64,000 nucleotides of DNA from Thermoproteus sp. (GTDB taxonomy: Archaea; Thermoproteota; Thermoprotei; Thermoproteales; Thermoproteaceae): assembly GCA_038893495.1 (NCBI GenBank), contig JAWARJ010000001.1, positions 682,001 to 746,000 on the forward strand. Direction: 5' to 3'. The notes below the pieces were generated by a model. It did not search any database. It saw nothing but the letters and a program-made list of their open reading frames with translations, and was not told where the DNA came from. Below are positions 1 through 8,278 of the stretch, piece by piece (within the stretch, counting starts at the first letter, position 1; each line of letters starts with the position of its first letter). A program made the position numbers and the translations under genes.

Positions 1-96
1 CAGGAGGGCGTAGCGGCGGTGACGCTTAGGGACCTCTACCACGCCCTGGAGACGGGGAGGAAAATCCAGTTGTGTCCGCGGCGCCAAGCTTTATAG
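1..96 (+). CDS. 3' end of an unrecognised gene
   Basis: The frame beginning with the first base is open from the window edge to a TAG at 94-96 and gives 31 residues ending in a basic, Cys-containing tail (KIQLCPRR). Codon use (GTG, GCG, AGG, GAG) resembles the GC-rich genes that follow. It is too short to assign to a family. The window edge removes the start, so it may be a real C-terminus or only an open frame. Confidence 0.4.
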   Translation, partial: QEGVAAVTLRDLYHALETGRKIQLCPRRQAL

Positions 97-271
97 CGAT
101 TCCCATAGAGATGCGTATCGAATTTGTATTCGGCAAACGGCGACTCTGAAGGCGAGGTTCCGGCCGCTTCGAGCCGGCCGCTTTGACAGGCGGGCCGGGC
201 CCTTCGTCCCGCGCCTACATTATGCAGGTATTACCTGAGAGACCGATATAAGTGGGAGCCTGCATTAGTCC

Positions 272-511
272 ATGCCCAGGAACAAGGGGCAGGAGAAGAT
301 GTCGTTGATATCGGTGCACGTCCCCAAACGCATGTTGGAAGAGCTGGACGAGTTGGTCAGAAGGGGCATCTACCCAAATAGGAGTGAGGCCATAAGGGCC
401 GCCATAAGGGAGCTCCTATACAAAGAGTCCTTGAAGCCCTCGGCGAGGCAGATAGAGGCCGAAGAGGTCGAGGAGGAAGGCGAGGAGATACAGGTTTTGA
501 CTGGCCGCTAG
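272..511 (+). CDS. CopG/Arc-type ribbon-helix-helix transcription regulator
   Basis: This 79-aa protein has a ribbon-helix-helix DNA-binding fold. The strand segment SLISVHVPKRMLEELDEL (residues 11-28) is followed by the classic helix containing YPNRSEAIRAAIRELL (about 34-49). The family binds operator DNA as dimers, the strand residues reading the major groove. The C-terminal tail is Glu-rich (EAEEVEEEGEE) and probably outside the fold. The ATG at 272 lies about 24 bases after a TATA-like gatata (245-250), consistent with a leaderless transcript. It sits just upstream of pheS but has its own promoter, so co-function is not implied. The target is unknown; autoregulation is the common theme in the family but nothing here shows it. 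Confidence 0.85.
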   Translation: MPRNKGQEKMSLISVHVPKRMLEELDELVRRGIYPNRSEAIRAAIRELLYKESLKPSARQIEAEEVEEEGEEIQVLTGR

Positions 512-548
512 GCCCCCCTAATTCTTATTAATCCAATAGATTTTAGCC

Positions 549-2030
549 GTGGCTTTGGTCGCGCCTATAGAATACGCCATATTGAAGTCGGCGGCTAGGC
601 GGAGGAGCCTCAGAGAGGTCGCGGCGGAGCTGGGGGCCAAGCCTGAAGACTTGATGCGGTACGTGGAGTCGCTTAGGGCCAGAGGCCTTCTGGACGTCGA
701 GAGGAGGCAGGTGGAGGCCTACGAGCTGACAGAAGAGGGGGCTAGATATGCGAGGGAGGGCTTGCCGGAGCTCTTGGCGCTTAGGTCTGCCAGATGTGAG
801 GGAGATGTCTGCGTCATCGATGTGCCCGACACAGCGGAGGGGAAGATCGTCCTGGCCAATTTGGCCCGCCTTGGGCTGAAGCCCCGCGGGGGCAGGGTGG
901 AGGCGCCTCGGGAGGATGTCGAGAGGGCGCTTAGGGCCGTCGAGGAGAGGCAGAAGTACCTCGTTGAGCTGGCCTCTGGGGGGCAGGCTCCTCCCGAGAT
1001 ATACGCCGAGTTCTCTAGGAGGAAGTTAGTGCGTAGAGTCGCCAAGACTGAGCTGTACGTAGAGACGCGTGTGGACCTCTCGGCCTTGAAAGTGGCGCAG
1101 ATGAAGACCGCCTTGACGTCCGAAGACCTCAAGAGCGGCGCGTGGAGGGAAATAGTGTTGAAGCCCATAGACGCCTCGATTGAAGTTCCGCCGGCGCCTG
1201 CCCCCGTGCCCCACTTCTTCCAGGAGTTTCTGGAATACGTGAGGGAGGTCATGGTGGGGCTTGGCTTCGAGGAGGTGAGGGGACCCGTCTTGGAGTACGA
1301 ATTCTGGAACTTCGACGCTTTGTTCCAAGCGCAAGACCACCCGGCGAGGGAGGTCCACGACACCTTCTTCGTGGAGTGGAGCGGCGAGATGCCCGAGCCT
1401 CCCCCCAAGGACCTCATGGAGAGGGTCGGGAGGGAGCACGAGGCGGGGTGGGGCTATAGGTGGAGCCCCGAGAGGGCGTTGGGGCTGGTCTTAAGGAGCC
1501 AGACCACCGCCACGACCATTAGGGCTCTGGCCGAGAGGGGCGAGGGCGAGTATAAGGTCTTCACTATAGGCAGGGTCTTCAGACCGGAGCACATAGATGC
1601 GAAACACAACGTGGAGTTCCACCAGCTGGACGGGATAGTGGTGGGGAGGGGCCTCTCCTTCAAGCACCTATTGGGCCAATTGGAACAAATAGCGAAGGCC
1701 TTGGGGATGGAGGAGGTCAGGTTCAAGCCGGCCTACTTCCCCTTCACCTCGCCGTCTGTTGAGGTCTACGCGAGGCACGAGAGGCTAGGCTGGATAGAAT
1801 TCGGCGGCGCCGGCATATTCAGGCCGGAGGTCACGAGGCCTTTGGGCGTGGAGAAGAGCAGAGTGCTGGCTTGGGGCTGGGGGCTCGACAGAGTCGCCAT
1901 GATACTCCTGGGCATCGACGACATTAGGGACCTCTTCACGACGGACCTCAACAAGCTAGCCGAATACTACAGGAGGTGGCAGGCCTTCAAGAGAACTGTA
2001 GGTTCGAGCGGGAGGAAATACACGCTCTAG
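549..2030 (+). CDS. pheS: phenylalanyl-tRNA synthetase alpha subunit
   Basis: Catalytic subunit of the (alpha-beta)2 enzyme that charges tRNA-Phe in the cytoplasm. The 493-aa protein has the archaeal/eukaryotic layout. An N-terminal winged-helix region (about 1-75, with REVAAELGAKPEDL) precedes a class II synthetase core. That core shows motif 2 (GRVFRPEHID followed by HNVEFHQLDG) and motif 3 (GWGLDRVAMILLG) near the C-terminus. I accept the GTG at 549 because a TATA-like cttattaat (524-532) lies about 21-24 bases upstream and the N-terminal helix starts at once. The beta subunit gene is not adjacent in this window. Length is usual for archaeal PheS. Confidence 0.96.
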   Translation: MALVAPIEYAILKSAARRRSLREVAAELGAKPEDLMRYVESLRARGLLDVERRQVEAYELTEEGARYAREGLPELLALRSARCEGDVCVIDVPDTAEGKIVLANLARLGLKPRGGRVEAPREDVERALRAVEERQKYLVELASGGQAPPEIYAEFSRRKLVRRVAKTELYVETRVDLSALKVAQMKTALTSEDLKSGAWREIVLKPIDASIEVPPAPAPVPHFFQEFLEYVREVMVGLGFEEVRGPVLEYEFWNFDALFQAQDHPAREVHDTFFVEWSGEMPEPPPKDLMERVGREHEAGWGYRWSPERALGLVLRSQTTATTIRALAERGEGEYKVFTIGRVFRPEHIDAKHNVEFHQLDGIVVGRGLSFKHLLGQLEQIAKALGMEEVRFKPAYFPFTSPSVEVYARHERLGWIEFGGAGIFRPEVTRPLGVEKSRVLAWGWGLDRVAMILLGIDDIRDLFTTDLNKLAEYYRRWQAFKRTVGSSGRKYTL

Positions 2031-2044
2031 CCCCTACACGCGGA

Positions 2045-2877
2045 TTAGCGCTTAACGGCCTCCAGCACAGCGTCCGCTATGGCGCCCGCCACGTCGACGC
2101 CGGTAACCCTCTGGACGTTTTTGAATTCGGGGACACCGTTTACCTCCAACACCTTATAGCCCTCCTTGGACTCCACCACGTCCACGCCCGAGTAAAGCGC
2201 GCCGACAGCCTCGGAGGCCCTCACCGAGATCTCCTCCAGCTCTGGGTCTATCTTCACGGGCTCGGCCCTCCCCCCTCTGGCCGTGTTGGTCCTCCAATCT
2301 GTCGAGGCTATCCTATAGATAGCCGCCACGGCCCGCCCGGCCACTACGGCCACTCTTATGTCCCTCCCCGGCTTCTCCACATATTCCTGGACCAAGAACT
2401 CCTGCATGGACGGCTCTAAGTGCTTCTTGTGAGCTACAATTGCAACTAGGTCTTCGGCCGACTTCGCCAGATTGACTAACCTCCCCCAGGAGCCGTCCAG
2501 CGGCTTGACTATCACTGGATAGCCTATGGCTTCGGCAGCCTTTAGAGCCGGCTCCAAGCCGAAGGCCAGCACCGTCTTGGGGGTGGGCACGCCGGCGCGC
2601 CTCAAGGCGAGGTAGGTTAAATACTTATCGTGAGATATATATAGGGATTGGGCTGAGTTTATAGAGATGCCGCCAGCCGACTCGTAGGTGTGGGCCAGCG
2701 GGATCACCTTAGATCTGCCGGCCACCCTGATGAGCCCCACGCGCCCCAAGCCGTCAGGCGCGGTCAGCTCCTCGGCGTCTACAAGCCTAACAGAGGCGTT
2801 ACGCCTCTTAAGTGCGTCTATTAGCAACCGTTCGTCGAGTCTCAGAAGGTCGTAGACGAAGTCGATTTCCCCGACAT
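2045..2877 (-). CDS. LysX/ArgX-type ATP-grasp ligase with a 1-base frame break at its start
   Basis: ATP-grasp ligase of the RimK/LysX family, which joins alpha-aminoadipate (LysX) or glutamate (ArgX) to the C-terminal Glu of the carrier LysW in lysine or arginine synthesis. Visible motifs are PVIVKPLDGSWGRLV, the substrate loop NTARGG, and LEVNGVPEFKN near the end. The clean frame's first usable start is TTG at 2827, which would cut off the conserved opening strand IDFVYDLL. That strand is encoded just upstream but has no ATG, GTG or TTG in frame. A GTG-ATG pair at 2880-2875 sits 21-26 bases after a TATA box, but is out of frame by one base across a G4 run (minus strand, 2872-2869). One more G would read M-S-G-E-I-D-F-V-Y-D and give 277 aa, the family's usual length. 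It follows argH on the same strand, so an ArgX role is possible; specificity is unresolved. Confidence 0.85.
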
Positions 2878-2897
2878 CACCCGTCTGGGAAAACCCC

Positions 2898-2904
2898 TTT
2901 ATAA
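2898..2904 (-). promoter_or_regulatory. TATA box of the LysX/ArgX-like gene
   Basis: The minus strand reads TTATAAA at 2904-2898, directly after the argH stop codon. Its centre (2901) is 24 bases from the ATG at 2877. In this genome that spacing marks leaderless starts, so it argues that translation begins at 2877-2880 rather than at the in-frame TTG at 2827. The gene therefore probably has its own promoter despite following argH closely. Confidence 0.6.
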
Positions 2905-2906
2905 GT

Positions 2907-4184
2907 TTAATGTTGACAAAGCGCCAGTTTTTCTTTAGCCGAAGCCCTAACCTGTTCGGGGTCCGGAGAGCCGTATACGGGCCTCTTGACGGCCTCGCGG
3001 GGATCTGGCAACGCCGCAGTCCCCGCCTTGACGGCCTCCGCCACTTTGAAGTAGGCCTCCCTGAAGGGCATGCCCCTCATGGACAGAGCCTCGGCGGCGT
3101 CGGAGGAAGTAGTGGGATAGGTCGAGGCGTCTCTATAGGCCTTGGCGCAGTTGAACTTCATGCCGTCCAAAAAGCTCCTAAAGACCTCGAGGCCCTCCTC
3201 GGCCGTCTTGAAGACGCGCCATAGGTGCCTAGTTGCCTCCTGTAGGTCCAAGCTGTATCCGTACCCGATCTTCTCCTGCACGGACAGGAGGGCGAGGGCG
3301 TCGGCTATGGCTTCCGATATGCGGGCTCTGAGGACCTCTAGAGTCACTGGGTTCCTCTTGTGGGGCATAATGCTGCTTGTGGATATATGTTCCGCCGGGG
3401 GCTCTACATAGCCCACTAGGGGGCTCGCCCACGCTATGAAGTCGTCGACAAATCTGGAGAGCTCGGCGAGGGCGGAGGCCACTACAGACGCAGCGAGGCC
3501 TGCGAAGAAGCGGCTGGAAGAGGCGTAGAGCGTATTTTCGGCCACAGAGCCGAAGCCGGCGAGAGCGGCCAGCCTCTTGCGGTCTAGAGGCGCCGAGGTG
3601 CCTCCAGAGGGGCCTGAGCCCAACGGCGACTTGTCGGCCACAGGCCTTATGGCGGCCAGCGCGGAGTCGAAGTCGGCCAGCAGCTCGTATAGGGCTAGGA
3701 GGTAGTGGCCGAAAGTTATCGGCTGGGCTGGCTGGAAGTGGGTGAAGGAGGGCATCACGCAGTCTGCATATTCCAGCGCCCGCCTCGCCGCAGAGCACAT
3801 AAGGCCCCTCGCGACGCTCCTCAAGGCGTCTATGTGGCGGAGGAGCCTAAGCCTTATGGCCGCCGCCACGTGGTCGTTCCTGCTACGGCCGAGTCCCACC
3901 CAGCCCCCCGCAGGCCCGGCCCTCCCTATTAGGTAGTCCTCGAGAGCCTCGTGGACGTCCTCATAGCCCTGCCTCAAGAGGTCCTCCGCACGCACTTCCC
4001 CAAGCGCCTTCAAGACGGCCTCCCCATCGGCCTTGGGGATAACCCCCTTCTCGACCAGATGGGAGACGTGGGCCCTCATCACAGCCACCACCTCCTCTGC
4101 TATCTCGGCGTCGTCCTGTATGCTCGACGTATAGCCGGCCACCAGCCGGCCCGATCCCCCTATCCATCTCCTGTAGAGCGCCAT
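2907..4184 (-). CDS. argH: argininosuccinate lyase
   Basis: Last enzyme of arginine synthesis; splits argininosuccinate into arginine and fumarate. It belongs to the fumarase/aspartase superfamily. The signature loop SSIMPHKRNP is present about two thirds along, with GRSRNDHVA near residue 93 and the central THFQPAQPIT segment. The frame stays open upstream to 4298, but I place the start at the ATG at 4184. The start there (MALYRRWIGG) matches where the family begins, and the minus-strand TATA-like atatttatag (centred near 4206) is 22 bases upstream. This gives 425 aa. The 38 extra residues upstream would overlap the divergent carA promoter. The LysX/ArgX-like ligase follows 29 bases downstream and carA diverges from it, so this is an arginine/carbamoyl-phosphate neighbourhood. 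Confidence 0.95.
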   Translation of the reverse strand: MALYRRWIGGSGRLVAGYTSSIQDDAEIAEEVVAVMRAHVSHLVEKGVIPKADGEAVLKALGEVRAEDLLRQGYEDVHEALEDYLIGRAGPAGGWVGLGRSRNDHVAAAIRLRLLRHIDALRSVARGLMCSAARRALEYADCVMPSFTHFQPAQPITFGHYLLALYELLADFDSALAAIRPVADKSPLGSGPSGGTSAPLDRKRLAALAGFGSVAENTLYASSSRFFAGLAASVVASALAELSRFVDDFIAWASPLVGYVEPPAEHISTSSIMPHKRNPVTLEVLRARISEAIADALALLSVQEKIGYGYSLDLQEATRHLWRVFKTAEEGLEVFRSFLDGMKFNCAKAYRDASTYPTTSSDAAEALSMRGMPFREAYFKVAEAVKAGTAALPDPREAVKRPVYGSPDPEQVRASAKEKLALCQH

Positions 4185-4250
4185 GTGCCTTAATGTCCGG
4201 CTATAAATATGGCCTCGCCGCCGACATATTATCGATATATGGACGAAAGA

Positions 4251-4260
4251 CTTATATATG
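4251..4260 (+). promoter_or_regulatory. TATA box of carA
   Basis: The sequence cttatatatg is centred at about 4255, 24 bases before the ATG at 4279. It lies in the short region between the divergent argH and carA starts, so the two genes have back-to-back promoters. It supports the ATG at 4279 as the real start even though that ATG is out of frame with the rest of carA. Confidence 0.6.
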
Positions 4261-4278
4261 TCAAATGTTCTTGAGGCG

Positions 4279-5354
4279 ATGTCCCAGGGGCGAACCACAG
4301 GGCCTACCTCGTCCTCGAAGACGGCACAGTCCTAAAGGGCAGAGCCTTCGGCGCCGACAAGACGGCCATAGGCGAGGTCGTCTTCACGACCTCCGTCGTC
4401 GGATATCCCCAATCTATAACGGACCCCAGCTACAAGGGCCAGATACTGGTCTTCACCCACCCGCTGATAGGCAACTACGGCGTCTCGGAAGACCAGTACG
4501 AGTCCGACGGCGTACAGGTCGAGGCGGTGGTCGTCTACGAGGCCACGCGGCCCAGCCACTACAAGGCGGTCATGTCGCTAGACGAATGGCTCAAAGCCGC
4601 CGGCGTGCCGGGGATAGAGGGAGTCGACACCAGAGCCTTGGTGCTCAAGCTGAGAGAGTACGGAGTCATGATGGGGGCAGTCGGCCAGGAGCCGCCCGAC
4701 GTCCTTCTGGATAGGCTGAGGAGATCGCCCAGATATGACGAGGTGAACTACGCCTCCATAGTGTCGCCCAAAGAGCCCCAAGAGCTGGGAGACGGGAGGA
4801 TATGCATCGGGGTGGTGGACTGCGGCGTGAAGACGAGCATATTGAGGGAGCTGGTGAAGAGGGGCGTGAAGGTCCTTAGGGTCCCCTGCCTCCAGTGGGA
4901 ACTGGCGCTTAAATGCGACGGAGTGTTGTTCAGCCCCGGCCCCGGCAACCCCAACCTCCTAGACCGCGTGGCGGAGGGCGTGAAGGCCGCCGTGGAGATG
5001 CGTCTCCCAGTCATGGGCATATGCCTGGGCCACCAGATCACGGCAAAGGCCATGGGGGCGAGAATCTATAAGCTCAAATTCGGCCACCGCGCTTCCAACA
5101 AGCCAGTGAAGGACCTGACCTTCACCGGCAAGACCTACATAACGACCCACAACCACGGATATGCGGTAGATCCGGCAGACAGCGGCTTGAAGGTCTGGGC
5201 TGTCCAGCCTGACGACAAGACTGTCGAAGGCCTCTACCACCCAGAGCTCCCCATATTGACCACACAGTTCCACCCCGAGGCCGGCCCAGGCCCCCGCGAC
5301 ACCACTTGGGTCTTCGATAAATTCATAAAGATGGTAGAACGCCACAAGGCCTAG
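4279..5354 (+). CDS. carA: carbamoyl-phosphate synthase small subunit with a 1-base frame break at its start
   Basis: Glutamine amidotransferase subunit that supplies ammonia to CarB for carbamoyl phosphate, feeding arginine and pyrimidine synthesis. The main frame encodes the N-terminal CarA domain (GRAFG, GEVVFTT, GYPQSITDPSY, PLIGNYG) and a class I amidotransferase domain with nucleophile Cys in MGICLGHQ and a catalytic His in TQFHPEAG. That frame has no ATG, GTG or TTG before the conserved domain: reading back from AYLVLEDG it reaches a TGA at 4272-4274. The ATG at 4279, 24 bases after a TATA box, is one base out of frame. A G4 run at 4287-4290 read as G5 gives M-S-Q-G-A-N-H-R-A-Y and a 358-aa protein of normal length. 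The only in-frame alternative, GTG at 4527, would delete about 80 conserved residues. No carB is visible next to it. Confidence 0.9.
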
Positions 5355-5559
5355 CCGCCGACATCGCCGCACATCTGTCCAACTGGGGGTGCCCCCAAAC
5401 ACAATACCTACCGTCTCGACAAGCCCCTAAGGCGTGGAGCGCCTCATCTCTCCAAACTACATAGCTATTACGCCATACGCCCTCAAGTCGCCCTTAGCGC
5501 CAGTTATCCCGTAGGCTAGCTGTGGGAGTCCCCTGTGAGGATAAGCAGAACTCCGGCGG

Positions 5560-5808
5560 TCACCTGCCTTTAGTCCACACGCTACTGTCGCTGAGTGCCC
5601 TCTTCAGCTCCTCCGTGCCCACGTCGCAACCTCGATCTCTAAGCCATTTAGACATTATGGAAAGTATAAGTTCGGCGTTGTGTTCGCCCAAAAGGCTCTT
5701 GAGGATCTGGTAGACCTGCCAGGGCTCCTCCCTTAATATCTCCTCGAAGGGCCTCTTCAAGACCGTAATGGACTTAAAATGTATGAGGTACCTTAGACTC
5801 ACATCCAT
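5560..5808 (-). CDS. small helical protein of unknown function
   Basis: An 82-aa protein if it starts at the ATG at 5808. The frame is open further up to 5916, but the ATG at 5808 has a minus-strand TATA-like taattatac about 22-24 bases upstream. The segment FEEILREEPWQVYQILKSLL followed by GEHNAELILSIMSKWL suggests a compact helical domain. It loosely recalls the short archaeal DUF3227/NitrOD5-type domain, but that is only an impression. The first half is more AT-rich than its neighbours. It lies alone between carA and the EF-2 gene, with which it is divergent. Confidence 0.55.
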   Translation of the reverse strand: MDVSLRYLIHFKSITVLKRPFEEILREEPWQVYQILKSLLGEHNAELILSIMSKWLRDRGCDVGTEELKRALSDSSVWTKGR

Positions 5809-5984
5809 AGATATGTAAAATCGTATAATTAGTTCTTTAGTTAGGCATCTGTTAGACACAAGGTGACGTCGGGACTCTAATATAAGGGTTGCGTTAGTCC
5901 CCCTCGAAAGTTCCACATCTTCAACTCCTGGGGTGCGGGACGCCGTGACCCTAAAAAATTTAAAGTCCGAAATAAATACGGGCC

Positions 5985-8207
5985 ATGTCCAGCGTCGTCA
6001 GGATAGTTGAAAAGCAGTTGGACGAGATCTTGGCCATAGCCAAAAACCCCGCACAGATCCGAAACGCCGGCACTCTCGCCCACGTCGACCACGGCAAGAC
6101 GACCACATCCGACTCTCTGCTCATGGGCGCCGGCCTCCTCTCGCCGAAGGTCGCCGGCAAGGCTCTGGCCATGGACTACGTCGAGATAGAGCAGTTGAGG
6201 CAGATGACAGTGAAGGCGGCCAACATATCGCTGTATTTCGAATACGGCGGCAAGCCGTATCTCATCAACTTCGTCGACACGCCAGGCCACGTGGACTTCA
6301 CGGGCCACGTGACGAGGTCGCTTAGGGTTATGGACGGAGGCCTCGTGGTGGTGGACGCCGTAGAGGGCGTCATGACGCAGACCGAGACCGTGGTGAGGCA
6401 GGCACTCGAGGAGTACGTGAGGCCCGTCCTCTTCATAAACAAGATCGACCGCCTCATCAAGGAGCTCCGCCTATCGCCCCAAGAGATAATGCAACGCATA
6501 TTGACTATAGTCAAGGAGTTCAACTCCCTAATAGACATGTTCGCCCCGCCGGAGTTCAGAGACGCCTGGAAGGTAGACCCCGGCAAGGGCCAGGTGGCGT
6601 TGGGCTCGGCGCTACACAAATGGGGAATCACAATACCCATGGCCCAGAAGACCGGCCTTAAGTTCAGCAACATAGTGGACGCCTACGAGAAGGGCTACGT
6701 CGACAAGCTGGCCGCCGACTATCCGCTATACAAGACCCTCCTCTCCATGATAATCGAACACATACCGCCGCCCAACGTGGCTCAGAAGTACAGAATACCG
6801 AGGCTCTGGCGCGGAGACCTCAACAGCGAGGTGGGCAAGGCACTGCTCGAGGCCGACCCCAATGGCCCCACCGTCATAGCGGTCAGCAAGGTCAACGTTG
6901 ACCCCCACGCCGGCCTCATCACCACAGGCCGCGTCTTCTCGGGGACCATAAGGGAGGGCGACGAGGTATATATCATAGGCGCCAAGTCCAAGAGGAAGGT
7001 CCTACAGACCTACATATACATGGGCCCGTCCCGCATAGTGGTGCCCTACATGCCGGCGGGCAACATAGTGGCTCTGCTCGGCACCGACGACGCGAGGGCC
7101 GGAGACACCATAGTCGGCGCGACCTATTCCTCCATACCGCCCTTCGAGCGCATGAAGTACATATCGGAGCCCGTGGTGACTGTTGCTATAGAGCCCAAGA
7201 ACCCCGCCGACCTGGCGAGGCTGGTGGAGGCCCTAAAGGAGCAAGTCATAGAGGACCCCACACTCGAGGTCAAAATAGACCAAGAGACAGGCCAGATATT
7301 GCTGTCGGGAGTCGGCACCCTGCATTTAGAGATAGCCACTTGGCTCCTGAAAGAGAGGACCAAGATAGACTTCACGGTCTCCCAGCCGCTAATTAGATTC
7401 CGCGAGGCCGTCAGGGCTAGGTCCGAAGTCTTCGAGGGCAAGTCGCCCAACAAGCACAACCGCCTCTACTTCTACGTGGAGCCGCTCGACGAGACCACTA
7501 TAGAGCTGATAGCCACCAGGGAGATAACTGAGGACATGGACCCGAGGGATAGGGCCAAGATATTGAGGGAGAAGGCCGGCTGGGACACAGACGAGGCAAG
7601 AGGCATATGGGCTATAGACGACCGCTACTTCAACGTCCTCGTGGATAGGACCTCCGGCATACAGTACCTACGCGAAATTAGGGACTACATAGTGCAGGGC
7701 TTCAGGTGGACCACAGAGGCGGGGCCCCTGGCGCAAGAGCCCATAAGGGGCCTCAAGGTCGTGTTGACCGATGCGGTGGTCCACGAGGACCCAGCCCACC
7801 GCGGGCCCGCCCAGATAATGCCGGCAACCAAAAACGCCATATTTGCCGCCATACTGTCGGCCAGGCCGACCCTGTTAGAGCCCGTGTTGAAGCTCGACAT
7901 AAAGGTCCATCCGGACTACATAGGCGCCGTGACGTCGGTCTTGAACAAACATAGAGGCAAGATCTTGGACATGACGCAGGAGGAGTACATGGCCATGATT
8001 AGGGCAGAGCTACCCGTCCTGGAGTCCTTCACCATAAGCGACGAGCTCCGCGCCGCCGCCGCGGGCAAGGTCTTCTGGTCCATGCAGTTCTCGAGGTGGT
8101 CGCCGGTGCCAGAGGCCATGTTGACGGACCTAGTGAAGCAGATACGCAAGAGGAAGGGGCTGAAGGAAGAGATACCGAAGCCCACCGACTTCATAGAGGC
8201 CTACTAG
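5985..8207 (+). CDS. fusA: translation elongation factor 2 (EF-2)
   Basis: GTPase that drives ribosomal translocation. The 740-aa protein has the G domain with P-loop AHVDHGKTT (about residues 29-37), DTPGHVDF and NKID. Domains II to V follow. The domain IV tip contains HRGPAQIMPA, in which the His is the usual diphthamide site. Length and domain order are typical of archaeal EF-2. The ATG at 5985 lies about 24 bases after the TATA-like aaaatttaaag (5955-5965), so the mRNA is probably leaderless. It stands as a single gene. Confidence 0.97.
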   Translation: MSSVVRIVEKQLDEILAIAKNPAQIRNAGTLAHVDHGKTTTSDSLLMGAGLLSPKVAGKALAMDYVEIEQLRQMTVKAANISLYFEYGGKPYLINFVDTPGHVDFTGHVTRSLRVMDGGLVVVDAVEGVMTQTETVVRQALEEYVRPVLFINKIDRLIKELRLSPQEIMQRILTIVKEFNSLIDMFAPPEFRDAWKVDPGKGQVALGSALHKWGITIPMAQKTGLKFSNIVDAYEKGYVDKLAADYPLYKTLLSMIIEHIPPPNVAQKYRIPRLWRGDLNSEVGKALLEADPNGPTVIAVSKVNVDPHAGLITTGRVFSGTIREGDEVYIIGAKSKRKVLQTYIYMGPSRIVVPYMPAGNIVALLGTDDARAGDTIVGATYSSIPPFERMKYISEPVVTVAIEPKNPADLARLVEALKEQVIEDPTLEVKIDQETGQILLSGVGTLHLEIATWLLKERTKIDFTVSQPLIRFREAVRARSEVFEGKSPNKHNRLYFYVEPLDETTIELIATREITEDMDPRDRAKILREKAGWDTDEARGIWAIDDRYFNVLVDRTSGIQYLREIRDYIVQGFRWTTEAGPLAQEPIRGLKVVLTDAVVHEDPAHRGPAQIMPATKNAIFAAILSARPTLLEPVLKLDIKVHPDYIGAVTSVLNKHRGKILDMTQEEYMAMIRAELPVLESFTISDELRAAAAGKVFWSMQFSRWSPVPEAMLTDLVKQIRKRKGLKEEIPKPTDFIEAY

Positions 8208-8278
8208 GCGCGCCGATTTTTAAACTTCTTGATCCTCACAAGACCAAGAGTTTTTAAGGACGTTGGTAGTTCGAGGCA

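Noticed and set aside
719-1417. Long open frame on the minus strand within pheS
   Set aside because: It lies wholly opposite a clear PheS coding sequence, is Ser/Arg/Pro rich without domain features, and is explained by the GC-rich codon pattern of pheS.
4193-4714. 173-codon plus-strand frame covering the carA start
   Set aside because: It is an Arg/Gly-rich out-of-frame reading of the carA N-terminal domain and would start upstream of the carA TATA box.
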